Assembly: GCF_047219225.1 (NCBI RefSeq) | Contig: NZ_CP178208.1 | Coordinates: 2,046,001-2,110,000 of the forward strand | Length of the DNA: 64,000 nt | Direction: 5' to 3' | DNA from: IMCC45349 sp047219225 | GTDB lineage: Bacteria > Bacteroidota > Bacteroidia > Flavobacteriales > Flavobacteriaceae | Part shown: one piece after another, positions 8,614 to 17,145 of the stretch | How the letters are laid out: every line of letters begins with the position of its first letter | Numbering within the stretch: position 1 is the first letter of the stretch | Position numbers and translations under genes: made by a program | Notes under the pieces: generated by a model | The model's database searches: none | What the model saw: the letters and a program-made list of their open reading frames with translations, nothing else | Told to the model about the DNA's origin: nothing

Positions 8614-8964
8614 TTAATTTAAAATTTTTGTTTTCGTTAAGTACTTTAGCCAAAAGATATTGTTGTAGTGTAAGAGGGCTAGTATTAACATTATCTTTCC
8701 AATTACATGAGCTAATGTGTTAATCATTTCTGTAATAGAGCTAACCGTTTCCCAGTTTGATATAGTTAGAATTGCATACCCCAGATTTACTAAATAATAG
8801 CCTATGAGTAATAAGTTGTTTACGTTTTTAACTAGAGGAAGATTGTTGTGTAATAAACTAATTAAAAACACCTCTCCATTTTTATAAAATAACCATCCAA
8901 CTTTTAGCATTATAAAAGCTATAACAGGCAAGTAGATTAAATATGACAATATATTATAGTTCAT
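8614..8964 (-). CDS. Small membrane protein, first of a tandem paralogous pair
   Basis: 116 residues with about three hydrophobic helices. It shares a YLIYLP opening, an F-x-KNG-x-x-F motif near residue 30 and an IGYYLVNLGYA helix with the protein encoded directly downstream. It is the first gene after the GbsR regulator and is preceded by an AAACTTTCA-N8-TGAAACTTT inverted repeat resembling the one upstream of the regulator. Its start (ATG 8964) follows the operator by 13 bases. Function unknown. Confidence 0.75.
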   Translation of the reverse strand: MNYNILSYLIYLPVIAFIMLKVGWLFYKNGEVFLISLLHNNLPLVKNVNNLLLIGYYLVNLGYAILTISNWETVSSITEMINTLAHVIGKIMLILALLHYNNIFWLKYLTKTKILN

Positions 8965-8977
8965 TTTTATATATTCT

Positions 8978-9003
8978 AAACTTTCAGAAAAAATTGAAAC
9001 TTT
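8978..9003. promoter_or_regulatory. Second GbsR-type operator candidate (imperfect inverted repeat)
   Basis: AAACTTTCA, eight bases, then TGAAACTTT: the same half-sites and the same 8-base spacing as the perfect repeat at 9571-9598, with one mismatch. It lies between the gbsR-like gene and the first membrane-protein gene, so binding here could control the structural genes separately from the regulator. Confidence 0.5.
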
Positions 9004-9017
9004 GTTTTAAAAAAATA

Positions 9018-9521
9018 TTATTTCAATATTTTAAGAATAGATTTTGTTAACCATGTTTGATCTTGGGTCACTAATTTATTTATCATAGCATCTGCATCTC
9101 TTGTTAAATCGTGAAGTGCTTTAGTTTGTTTAATAAGCTCTTTTGTTTTTTCCGATTTATCATTTTTTATGCTAGAAACATCTTTTAAAACTTTTATTAC
9201 AGGTTGAATTTCTCTACGGCTTCTTTCCTTAGCAATTGTTCGTGCTAATTCTTGTACATCTTTTTCGGTAGTAAAAAATTCTTTACGCTCTCCAGGAACA
9301 AGTTCTTTGGTTACAATTCCCCAATCCATAAGTTGTCTAAGATTCATACTTGTATTACCACGAGAAATTTTTAGATCTTCCATAATTTCTTCCATAGATA
9401 ATGGTTTTGTAGAAATAAAAAGAAGCGCTTGTATTTGAGCCATAGCCTTGTTGATTCCCCAAAGCGAACCTAAGCTTCCCCAAGTACTAATAAATTTTTC
9501 TTTTGCTTCTTCGTAAGTCAT
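9018..9521 (-). CDS. GbsR/MarR family transcriptional regulator
   Basis: 167 residues with a winged-helix domain over roughly residues 25-100. The recognition region is MEEIMEDLKISRGNTSMNLRQLMDWGIV, followed by the wing KELVPGERKEFFTTEKD and a helical dimerisation tail. This layout and the FISTWGSLGSLWGINKAMAQIQALLF opening are typical of the GbsR/MarR group. It heads the minus-strand operon running down to the DUF2071 gene and probably regulates it. Matching inverted repeats flank the gene. The inducer is unknown. In Bacilli, GbsR senses choline, but that should not be carried over to this protein. Confidence 0.9.
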   Translation of the reverse strand: MTYEEAKEKFISTWGSLGSLWGINKAMAQIQALLFISTKPLSMEEIMEDLKISRGNTSMNLRQLMDWGIVTKELVPGERKEFFTTEKDVQELARTIAKERSRREIQPVIKVLKDVSSIKNDKSEKTKELIKQTKALHDLTRDADAMINKLVTQDQTWLTKSILKILK

Positions 9522-9552
9522 TATAAATCTGTTTAAAGATTGTTTTACATTA

Positions 9553-9560
9553 CAAATATA
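9553..9560 (-). promoter_or_regulatory. -7 promoter element of the GbsR operon
   Basis: TATATTTG on the minus strand is an exact TAnnTTTG match. A TTG lies 18 bases upstream of it, inside the right arm (minus-strand sense) of the inverted repeat at 9571-9598, so a bound repressor would cover the -33 element. Confidence 0.6.
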
Positions 9561-9570
9561 TAAATATTTT

Positions 9571-9598
9571 TAAACTTTCAATAATTGTTGAAAGTTTA
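9571..9598. promoter_or_regulatory. Candidate GbsR operator: perfect 11-bp inverted repeat
   Basis: TAAACTTTCAA and TTGAAAGTTTA flank a six-base centre (TAATTG). It overlaps the -33 region of the gbsR promoter and the stop codon of the upstream peptidase gene. A terminator role is less likely because no T-run follows on the minus strand. A near copy with the same half-site spacing lies at 8978-9003. Confidence 0.6.
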
Positions 9599-10369
9599 TT
9601 TTATTTGTAAATGGATGTGGTCATCATGTCTAACTGCTCTACAACCATGAAATCTAATTTTCATTTCATTGTTTAAACCCAATGATTGCTTAAGGTGAGG
9701 TTCAATAAATAACTTTTCTGTTTTTGAAGATTTAAGTAACTTCTGTATTAATTGCTTTGTTGAATTCTTATTAAGTGATAGTTTGTTAATTGTTCCAAAA
9801 GTTAAATATTTTGGATAATCGTATTGCCAATAACCTTGGTCAATACATGACTTACTAGTTTTGTTATTCTCAGAATTTGAAAATACACCATATCCAGAAA
9901 TAGAAGGCTTTTTGTTAGTAGCAATACCATATTCATCTAGATACATAAACGATAAATCAATTTTTTTTCCATCATTATGACTTAAATGTGGAAGTAACGG
10001 GAAACCGTCAAAAAATGGAAAATTAGCATCCAGATATGTAATTTTAATGTTAGTTTCTTTTGAAGCTTTCATGAGTAAATCTTTTAATTCGGGATTTACA
10101 TAATTCCTAAAGAGTATGGGATAAACCAAATTTCTTGGTTTTAGTTGTTCATCAAATATCGGTAGTTGCTCTCTTCCTAAAAGTTTAGCTGATGATGGAA
10201 TAATAATAAGGTTAAAAACAAAATACAGTATTGGGAAAATAAACCGTTTTTTTACTTGATATTTTTTAGAAAGTAATAATGCTAATAACCAAATTAGTCC
10301 GCCAACTTGAGTTAAGACGGTTAAAATTATTATTAAGCATAAGTGAAGTAAGACTTTAGTAATGCGCAT
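9596..10369 (-). CDS. Membrane-anchored LAS-family (M15/M74-like) metallopeptidase homologue
   Basis: 257 residues. Two N-terminal hydrophobic stretches (about residues 6-33 and 43-60) anchor the protein. The rest is likely extracytoplasmic. The zinc-site pattern of the LAS peptidases is visible: H131 and D138 in LSHNDGKKIDLSF (matching SxHxxGxxxD), then H251 and H253 in HDDHIHLQIK at the extreme C terminus. LAS enzymes such as VanX, MepA and D-Ala-D-Ala carboxypeptidases cut peptidoglycan peptides, so a cell-wall role is likely but unproven. The central domain does not resemble a standard M15 domain closely. It is a single gene between the GbsR operon and the exporter operon. Confidence 0.65.
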   Translation of the reverse strand: MRITKVLLHLCLIIILTVLTQVGGLIWLLALLLSKKYQVKKRFIFPILYFVFNLIIIPSSAKLLGREQLPIFDEQLKPRNLVYPILFRNYVNPELKDLLMKASKETNIKITYLDANFPFFDGFPLLPHLSHNDGKKIDLSFMYLDEYGIATNKKPSISGYGVFSNSENNKTSKSCIDQGYWQYDYPKYLTFGTINKLSLNKNSTKQLIQKLLKSSKTEKLFIEPHLKQSLGLNNEMKIRFHGCRAVRHDDHIHLQIK

Positions 10370-10415
10370 ACATTTGAAACGTGTATTTTAAATATTTGGT
10401 ATTGAAATAGTAATA

Positions 10416-11804
10416 CTAACTATTATTAAATATTGTTGAGTTAAACATTTTTGCTTTAGAATGCATAAGCTTATAATTTAACTCTAAAACTTTTAGTTGT
10501 ACATTAATTAATTTTGATTCTCTAGAGTTAATTAAGAAAATAGAACTTTCACCAATTTGATATTTTCGTTCTTCGGCTTGCAATAGTTTTTTGTATGAAT
10601 TTACCATTTGTAATGAAAATCCATATTGGTTAGAATAGGAGTTTATTTCTTCTTGAATAGCTGAAATTTTGGTTTTTAAGTTTACTTTTTCGGTTTCCAA
10701 ATCAAGTTTATTTGATTGAATTTTATTATTTACTAATTGAAATTTTCCGCGTTCTTTTCTTAAAAAGAGAGGAATAGAAACCTGTAAGCCTAATTTATAA
10801 TCATCTATGTTTAGCGAATTTAATTGGTTAGGTGTTTCGGTTAAAAAATTATAATTAAAATTTATTGTTGGTAACAAATTGTTTTTTTGAAGACGTCGTT
10901 CTATTTCAAGATGCTGTTGTTTTAATTGTAATGCCTGAATTTTAGGGTGACTGTTAATATTTATGTCACTATTAGTTTCTAAATTTAGAGACCTATCTAG
11001 AACATCTAATGTGTTTGTGTCCGGAATCATAAGCTCACTAAGCTCTACAGGAGTATTTTGTATCCATAGATAATTAGACAACTTAAGTTGCGCTTTTTTT
11101 AATTTTAACTGCGCATTTTCAAATTCTTGTTTTCTATTTAAAATTGCAATGTGTGCTTCAGTAGTATCTATTGCTGCTGCTTGTCCTTCAAAATAATTTT
11201 GTTTAATACCTTCAAATCTTTGGGAAGCATTATTTAAGTAATCTAAATATATCTGAGATTCGTTATAAAAACGTAACCAATCAAAATAAGCTACTATTGC
11301 ATTATAAAGGGTGTTGTTAACTAGTAGTTTTTGCGTCTCTTTGCTTTGGTCTATATATACTTTGGACTGTTTTAACATAGCCATACGTTTATTAGTTAAA
11401 AGCCCTTTAGCTAAAGGAATAGAAATACCTAGGTTGTAAAGTCCATCGATAGGAACATTGTTTTCAGGATTTAAATAAACACCTTCATTTTGTTCTATTT
11501 GACCTTTTAGTTCAATACCAAACCAAGTTGGAATTTTAAAGGCTGCATTTAGCTTGTCGTAATACTCTGTGTTTTTAAATGTTTTATGATTATAATCTAC
11601 CTCTATTTTTGGATCAAAAGCACCACGCGCTTGAAGTAGTTGGGATTCTGCGTCTGTAACAACAAGATTCGCCTGTTTTATTAATGGATGATAGGTTTTT
11701 ACATAACTCATGTATTCTGCTAAAGATAAAACTGTATTCATTTCTTGAGCAGTTAAAGAATTTATGTTGAAGATTAGAATCAAAAATATAATTAGCCGTC
11801 TCAT
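10416..11804 (-). CDS. TolC-family outer-membrane efflux protein
   Basis: 462 residues with a 19-20 residue signal peptide ending at SLTAQ. Two OEP repeats follow, each with long amphipathic helices and a beta hairpin (SLAEYMSYVKTYHPLIKQAN opens the first; NINSHPKIQALQLKQQHLEI opens the second). It forms the trimeric outer-membrane duct of a tripartite exporter. Its start overlaps the stop of the HlyD-type gene by four bases, so with the ABC protein it forms a complete type-I-like export operon. Confidence 0.92.
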   Translation of the reverse strand: MRRLIIFLILIFNINSLTAQEMNTVLSLAEYMSYVKTYHPLIKQANLVVTDAESQLLQARGAFDPKIEVDYNHKTFKNTEYYDKLNAAFKIPTWFGIELKGQIEQNEGVYLNPENNVPIDGLYNLGISIPLAKGLLTNKRMAMLKQSKVYIDQSKETQKLLVNNTLYNAIVAYFDWLRFYNESQIYLDYLNNASQRFEGIKQNYFEGQAAAIDTTEAHIAILNRKQEFENAQLKLKKAQLKLSNYLWIQNTPVELSELMIPDTNTLDVLDRSLNLETNSDININSHPKIQALQLKQQHLEIERRLQKNNLLPTINFNYNFLTETPNQLNSLNIDDYKLGLQVSIPLFLRKERGKFQLVNNKIQSNKLDLETEKVNLKTKISAIQEEINSYSNQYGFSLQMVNSYKKLLQAEERKYQIGESSIFLINSRESKLINVQLKVLELNYKLMHSKAKMFNSTIFNNS

Positions 11805-13156
11805 TTTTTAGCTGTATTTAATGATTTATTGGATTCTGGTTGGTAATAGTTTGGAGGAAAACTGTTTAATTTTCGCCAAATTTCAAACCAAATAGGTACA
11901 TCTTCTAATAAGGCAATGGTTCTAGCACCAGAGCCAACTCTTAAAGCTTTAGGCCAAGGTTGATCGCTTGTGTCTGGAGCTAGTAATACACGATATTTAC
12001 CGTTGGGACTAATAAAGTTTTCAATGGCAACTACTGTTCCTCCATAAGTTCCATAAGAAGCATTAGGCCAACCAGAAAAAACAATTGCTGGCCATCCATC
12101 AAATTGAACGCGAACTTTTTCACCAATATGAATTAGCGGAAGGTCAATAGGGTTAATAAATGTTTCAACAGCCAAATCATAATTGGCTGGCATAATGCCT
12201 ATTAAAGGCTCTCCTTGTTTAAAAGTTTCTCCAATACCTCCTTTAATAGCTTTATTAATATAACCATCTTGAGGTGCTATAATGTAGAGTAGGTTATGAC
12301 GCTGTTGGTAATTAGTATATTGGTTTTCTAATTTAGTTACTTGAGCTTCGGCATCAAAACTAGATGATTTAGCCGATAATAACTCACTCTGTGTTTTACT
12401 GATTTTATCTCCAAACTCTGCATCAATTCTTGAGAGTTCAATTTCAGCATTAATCACATCATTTTTACTTGAGATTAGTTTGTTTTCTTGAGCAATTAAT
12501 TTAGCCTGTGCTTCTTGAAGTTTATTTTGTTTTACTTCCACATCTTTTATAGCCATTAACCCTTCTTTTTGTAAGGTACTTACACGATTAAATTGTGTAG
12601 AAGCAATATTGTATTTGATAGTTGCAGCAGCTAGTTCTATACTATCACTTTGCACTTTTAATTTAGTTTGTTTTAGTTTATTTATAGCTTGCTTATTTTT
12701 TAAAGTTTGCTCATACTGTAAAGCTTTTATTTGAGATTGTTTTGCAGAAATTTTGTCTTTATATGCATTTACCGATGAGGTTTTTGCTTTTATTTGTTGC
12801 CCAGTTCGTTCTACTAATTGTGAGTCAAAATAATCACTTTTTATTTCGGAGATTTTTAAAATGGTGTCACCTTTTTTTACCAAATCACCTTCTCTAACAA
12901 ACCACTTTTCAATACGTCCAGGAATTTGCGATTGTATAGTTTGAGGTCTTTGATCAGGAGTTAAGGTAGTTAGCTTTCCTTTACCCGAAATGTTTTGTGT
13001 CCATGGCAAGAATAGAATGACAATAAGAATTATAAAAAACGCAATTAAATAGCGTTTAAAAGTTTCACCATAGCTTTTATTTAAAGTCATTGCACCAGAT
13101 TTAAAATTATCTAATGCTACTTTTTTATTGAGGTGATTATGTGATATGTTAAGCAT
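11801..13156 (-). CDS. HlyD-family membrane fusion (periplasmic adaptor) protein
   Basis: 451 residues: a short cytosolic N terminus, one membrane helix at about residues 35-52 (YLIAFFIILIVILFLPW), a biotinyl/lipoyl-like strand pair (PGRIEKWFVREGDLVKKGDT), a long coiled-coil hairpin over about residues 115-290, then the second lipoyl half (IIAPQDGYINKAIKGGIGET) and a beta-barrel domain. It bridges the inner-membrane ABC protein to the TolC partner encoded just downstream. The unusually long hairpin fits a type I secretion adaptor. Confidence 0.93.
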   Translation of the reverse strand: MLNISHNHLNKKVALDNFKSGAMTLNKSYGETFKRYLIAFFIILIVILFLPWTQNISGKGKLTTLTPDQRPQTIQSQIPGRIEKWFVREGDLVKKGDTILKISEIKSDYFDSQLVERTGQQIKAKTSSVNAYKDKISAKQSQIKALQYEQTLKNKQAINKLKQTKLKVQSDSIELAAATIKYNIASTQFNRVSTLQKEGLMAIKDVEVKQNKLQEAQAKLIAQENKLISSKNDVINAEIELSRIDAEFGDKISKTQSELLSAKSSSFDAEAQVTKLENQYTNYQQRHNLLYIIAPQDGYINKAIKGGIGETFKQGEPLIGIMPANYDLAVETFINPIDLPLIHIGEKVRVQFDGWPAIVFSGWPNASYGTYGGTVVAIENFISPNGKYRVLLAPDTSDQPWPKALRVGSGARTIALLEDVPIWFEIWRKLNSFPPNYYQPESNKSLNTAKK

Positions 13157-13167
13157 TTTTGATAGGT

Positions 13168-14811
13168 TTAATTGGTTATTTTTCCGTTAGATAATATCTT
13201 TACTTCAGTACACTTTTGGGTCCAGTATTTATTATTGCTAATAACTATAACTCCCCAAGGATTACTTTTGTCGGTCAGAAAATCAATAATGGTATTGGTT
13301 TCTTGAATATTAAATTGGTCTAAGGCATCTTCGAGAATTAATAGTTTGGGCTTTTTAACTATAGCTCTAGCAAGAATTATTTTTTTAGAAACTGTATACG
13401 AAATACGTTTACCTTCAGGGTAAAGTTTTGTGCTTAATCCTTTTGGCTGTACTTTTAAAAAGTCACTAAGATTTGCTTTTTCCATAGCCCAAAGGATGTC
13501 TTCATCACTAATAGTCTTATCTCCAAAGCTTATGTTTTCTCTAATAGTGCCTTCAAATGGGGCTTCTTCATTAATAGACAATCCAAGGTGTGCTCTATAG
13601 TGATTAATTAGAATACTTTCTGATGAAAGACCATTAATAAATAAGTGTCCTTTAGTTGGTTTTATGACTCCAGAAATTAAACTTAATAAGCTCGACTTAC
13701 CAGAACCAGTTTCTCCTTGAATTAAAATGCGACTCTTACTGTTTATTTTTAAAGATATGTCCAAAAGTATTGGCATTTCTCTATCTTCAACAGAATAACC
13801 TACATTTTGAAGCTCTACATTAAAATCTTTGATAAAGTTTGGTTGATTACCATGTTGATTTTCTAGATCTTTATCGACCACTTGACCAAGTTTTTCTATA
13901 GCTGTAAGCACATCGTAAAATGGTTCTAACGATAGAATTAACTTCTCAACAGAAGCTATTACAATTAGTATAATAATTTCGGCAGCTACAAACTGGCCAA
14001 TATTCATTTCTTGATTAATAACTAAAAATCCACCAACAATTAACAGTCCAGCAGTAATGATAACTTTAAAGCCAATCATTTGTATAAATTGTAGCATTAA
14101 GACTCCAAAATGCTTTTGTCTGGCTTCAAGGTAATTTACCACCAAACTATCATTTTTTTCTACTGCCAAATTGGTTCTACCAGATAATTTAAAGCTTATG
14201 ACAGAACGTGCTATTTCTTGAATCCAGTGAGCTACACGATATTTATACTTAGATTCTTTTAGGCTGGTCATTAATCCTTGTTTTGCTGTATACTTAAAAA
14301 CCATAAATACTAGTGCCAATACTAAAAGTCCAAATAGAATAAAGAATGGATGGTAAAATGATAGTAATATCAGTGCAAATACTATTTGAAGTAAAGCTGT
14401 TGGGATATCAATTAAAATTTTAGCAAGTCCTTTTTGAATTGTAATGGTGTCAAAAAAGCGATTTGCTAACTCTGGCGGATAATAATTACGTAGTTCTTCA
14501 AACTTAATTTTAGGAAAGCGATAGCTTAACTCAAATGAAGCACGCATAAATATGCGTTGTTGTATACTCTCAATAATCTTTAATTGCATGAGTTGTAATA
14601 TTCCAGAAAATATTACGCCGATGGTTACTAATATTACTAATACAATCCAAGAAGTTGATATTTGAGCGCCTTGAATTAAGTTAACAATTGCTTGTATACC
14701 TAATGGAAGAGATAAGGCTACTAAACCAGAAAATATAGCATAATTGAAGACTTGATAGATGTCTTTCTTCTCTAACTTTACTAAGCCTAATAAGCGTTGC
14801 CATGGTGTCAT
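13168..14811 (-). CDS. ABC exporter with degenerate nucleotide-binding domain
   Basis: 547 residues: a six-helix ABC type-1 transmembrane domain (about 15-310) followed by an ATPase domain (about 330-547). Walker A is intact (GETGSGKSS, 366-374). The other motifs are altered. The Q-loop position is Asn (LSINEEAPFEGT). The signature is ISYTVSKK (470-477) instead of LSGGQ. The Walker B end is LILEDALD with E494-D495 in place of D-E. The H-loop reads VISNN, with N526 where His is expected. The frame is continuous, so this is divergence rather than a frameshift. It heads the operon with the HlyD and TolC partners. It may bind ATP without efficient hydrolysis, or pair with another subunit. Confidence 0.88.
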   Translation of the reverse strand: MTPWQRLLGLVKLEKKDIYQVFNYAIFSGLVALSLPLGIQAIVNLIQGAQISTSWIVLVILVTIGVIFSGILQLMQLKIIESIQQRIFMRASFELSYRFPKIKFEELRNYYPPELANRFFDTITIQKGLAKILIDIPTALLQIVFALILLSFYHPFFILFGLLVLALVFMVFKYTAKQGLMTSLKESKYKYRVAHWIQEIARSVISFKLSGRTNLAVEKNDSLVVNYLEARQKHFGVLMLQFIQMIGFKVIITAGLLIVGGFLVINQEMNIGQFVAAEIIILIVIASVEKLILSLEPFYDVLTAIEKLGQVVDKDLENQHGNQPNFIKDFNVELQNVGYSVEDREMPILLDISLKINSKSRILIQGETGSGKSSLLSLISGVIKPTKGHLFINGLSSESILINHYRAHLGLSINEEAPFEGTIRENISFGDKTISDEDILWAMEKANLSDFLKVQPKGLSTKLYPEGKRISYTVSKKIILARAIVKKPKLLILEDALDQFNIQETNTIIDFLTDKSNPWGVIVISNNKYWTQKCTEVKILSNGKITN

Positions 14812-14851
14812 AATCTTAAAAATTTTAGTTTTTCAATTTTTTTTTCGATTG

Positions 14852-14859
14852 CAAATATA
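14852..14859 (-). promoter_or_regulatory. -7 promoter element of the exporter operon
   Basis: TATATTTG on the minus strand is an exact TAnnTTTG match, 40 bases upstream of the ABC gene. Just upstream in the promoter spacer is a 13-base palindrome (ATAGTATTACTAT, 14861-14873), a possible regulator site. Confidence 0.55.
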
Positions 14860-14911
14860 ATAGTATTACTATCTTTTTAAAAAGTTTAACTATTATTTTT
14901 GTATTTGGTGC

Positions 14912-14943
14912 AAAAAAAAACCATCAACTAAATGTTAATGGTT
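14912..14943 (-). terminator. Intrinsic terminator of the M3 peptidase gene
   Basis: On the minus strand, an 11-bp stem with one mismatch (AAACCATTAAC / GTTGATGGTTT) closes a six-base loop (ATTTA-type) and runs into a nine-T tract. It lies 22 bases after the M3 peptidase stop codon. Confidence 0.8.
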
Positions 14944-14964
14944 TATAAGTTTATGTGCGTATAA

Positions 14965-16992
14965 TTATATTAATCCAGCACGTCTTAAAAGCGCTTCTGG
15001 TTTAGGTTTTTGACCTCTAAAACGTTTGTATAATGTCATTGGATCTTCAGTACCACCTTTACTTAAAACATTGTCTTTAAATTTAGTGGCAATATCTTTA
15101 TTAAATATGCCATGTTCTTTAAAATACTCAAAAGCATCAGCATCTAAAACTTCTGCCCATTTGTAGCTATAATATCCAGATGAATAACCTCCTTGAAAAA
15201 TATGTGCAAATGCAGTACTCATACAGTTATCTTTTACTCCAGGATATAATTGAGTTGCACCAAAAGCCTTTGTTTCTTGTTCTTTAACATTGGTTATGTT
15301 TGATGGATCTTGACCATGCCATGACATGTCTAACAATCCAAAACTTAACTGACGTAAGGTTTGCATACCTTCATGAAATGTTGCAGAAGCTTTAATCTTA
15401 TCGATTAATTCCATTGGTATTACTTCGTTTGTTTCGTAGTGTCTAGCAAACAGCTCTAATGCTTCTTTTTCGTAACACCAATTTTCCATAACCTGACTTG
15501 GTAATTCTACAAAATCCCAAAATACACTAGTTCCAGATAAACTAGGATATGTTGTATTGGCTAACATTCCATGTAAAGCATGTCCAAACTCATGAAATAA
15601 AGTAGTTACTTCATTAAAAGTTAGGAGTGAAGGTTTACTTTTTGTAGGCTTTGTAAAGTTACAAACTATAGATACATGAGGACGTTCTTGATTTCCGTTT
15701 TCAACATATTGCGATTTAAACGAAGTCATCCACGCTCCATTACGTTTTCCAGCTCTTGGAAAGAAATCAGCATAAAAAATGGATATTAAATCACCATCAT
15801 TGTTTGTAACTTTGTAAGTTAACACATCTTCATGATATTTATCAATGGTGTCAATTTCTTCAAAGTTTAAATCAAACAATTTATTAGCAACTGTAAAAGC
15901 ACCATCAATAACATTCTCTAGCTTGAAATAAGGTTTTAACTGTTCATCGTCAAGACTGAATAATTTCTGTTTTAATTTTTCTGCGTAGTAAGCAGAATCC
16001 CATTTTTGAAGTTCTTCAATACCATCTAGTTCTTTTGCAAATTCTTGGAGATTTTTAAATTCTTTTTCAGCAGCAGGTTTCGCTTTTTCTAATAATTCAT
16101 TTAAAAATTTATCAACGTTTTGAGGAGATTTAGCCATACGTTCTTCAAGTACAAAATCTGCATGAGTATCATATCCAAGTAATTGAGCACGTTGGTGACG
16201 AAGATTAGCAATTTTAAGTACTATATCTTGGTTGTCTAATTCATCATTTTTAAAACCTTTGCTGCCAAATGCTAATGATAATTCTTTACGAAGTTCACGA
16301 TTATCAGCATAAGTCATAAATGGTATATAACTTGGATAATCTAAAGTAATCATCCAACCTTCTTTATTTTTACTTTCTGCTAATTGTTTTGCAGCTTCTT
16401 TTGCGCCTTCTGGTAATCCAGATAAATCATTTTCGTTTGCAATAAGCATTTCAAACTTATTGGTTTCGGCTAGAATATTTTCACCAAACTTAAGTTTAAG
16501 CTTACTTGATTGTTTATCAATAGATCTTAATTGCTCTTTTTTGTCTTCAAGTAAGTTAGCACCATTTCTTGAAAAGCTTTTATAACGTTTATCTAAAAGT
16601 GTTTTTTGTTCTTCGGTTAAGGTTAAAGTGTCTTTTGAATTGTATACCGATTTAATTCTTTTAAATAATGTTTCGTTAAGTGTAATGTCATTTCCAAATT
16701 CAGAAAGTAATGGAGATACTTCTTGAGCTATTTTTTGTATTTCATCATTAGTTTCTGCAGAATTTAAATTAAAGAATATACTCGAAATTCTATCTAATTC
16801 TTGTCCAGAGTAATCTAATGCTTCAATGGTATTTTTAAAAGTTGCAATTTCTGTATTATTAGCAATTTTGTCAATTTCTTTTCTAGCCTTTTCAATTGCT
16901 AATTTAAATGCAGGAAGAAAATCTTCATTGTTAATTTTTGAAAATGGAGCAGTGTTATAAGACGTTGAAAACTTTTGGTTTAAGACACTCAT
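14965..16992 (-). CDS. M3 family metallopeptidase (oligopeptidase A / Dcp type)
   Basis: 675 residues, the usual length for bacterial Dcp/OpdA oligopeptidases. The zinc motif HEFGH is at residues 467-471 (LFHEFGHALH), with the downstream Glu in the WDFVELPSQVMENW segment as third ligand, and the YSSGYYSYKWAEVLDADAF signature follows near the C terminus. No signal peptide is visible, so it should act in the cytosol degrading short peptides. It is a single gene with its own strong terminator. Confidence 0.95.
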   Translation of the reverse strand: MSVLNQKFSTSYNTAPFSKINNEDFLPAFKLAIEKARKEIDKIANNTEIATFKNTIEALDYSGQELDRISSIFFNLNSAETNDEIQKIAQEVSPLLSEFGNDITLNETLFKRIKSVYNSKDTLTLTEEQKTLLDKRYKSFSRNGANLLEDKKEQLRSIDKQSSKLKLKFGENILAETNKFEMLIANENDLSGLPEGAKEAAKQLAESKNKEGWMITLDYPSYIPFMTYADNRELRKELSLAFGSKGFKNDELDNQDIVLKIANLRHQRAQLLGYDTHADFVLEERMAKSPQNVDKFLNELLEKAKPAAEKEFKNLQEFAKELDGIEELQKWDSAYYAEKLKQKLFSLDDEQLKPYFKLENVIDGAFTVANKLFDLNFEEIDTIDKYHEDVLTYKVTNNDGDLISIFYADFFPRAGKRNGAWMTSFKSQYVENGNQERPHVSIVCNFTKPTKSKPSLLTFNEVTTLFHEFGHALHGMLANTTYPSLSGTSVFWDFVELPSQVMENWCYEKEALELFARHYETNEVIPMELIDKIKASATFHEGMQTLRQLSFGLLDMSWHGQDPSNITNVKEQETKAFGATQLYPGVKDNCMSTAFAHIFQGGYSSGYYSYKWAEVLDADAFEYFKEHGIFNKDIATKFKDNVLSKGGTEDPMTLYKRFRGQKPKPEALLRRAGLI

Positions 16993-17109
16993 TTTTAGGA
17001 TGTAGGTTTTTTTTTGATTTTTTTATTAAAGTAAAGATTACAACTTTTTTTTAGCCGTAAGTCTTTTCTTTCTAACTATCTGATTTTGTTATTTTTAATT
17101 AACAAAAGC

Positions 17110-17139
17110 TTGTTTATTTGTTATTTTTAATTACTTTCG
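17110..17139 (+). promoter_or_regulatory. Orphan promoter-like sequence on the plus strand
   Basis: TTG at 17110-17112 and TACTTTCG at 17132-17139 are 19 bases apart, matching the Bacteroidota promoter layout with one mismatch in the -7 box. No annotated plus-strand gene follows before purE, which is read in the opposite direction. Confidence 0.45.
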
Positions 17140-17145
17140 CCCAGA

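Noticed and set aside
9571..9598. The perfect inverted repeat as a terminator of the peptidase gene
   Set aside because: No T-tract follows on the minus strand, and a matched copy lies at 8978, so an operator is the better reading.
13168..14811. Degenerate ABC motifs as a sequencing frameshift
   Set aside because: The frame is continuous from the Walker A to the C terminus, and the altered motifs keep sensible spacing, so substitution is the better explanation.
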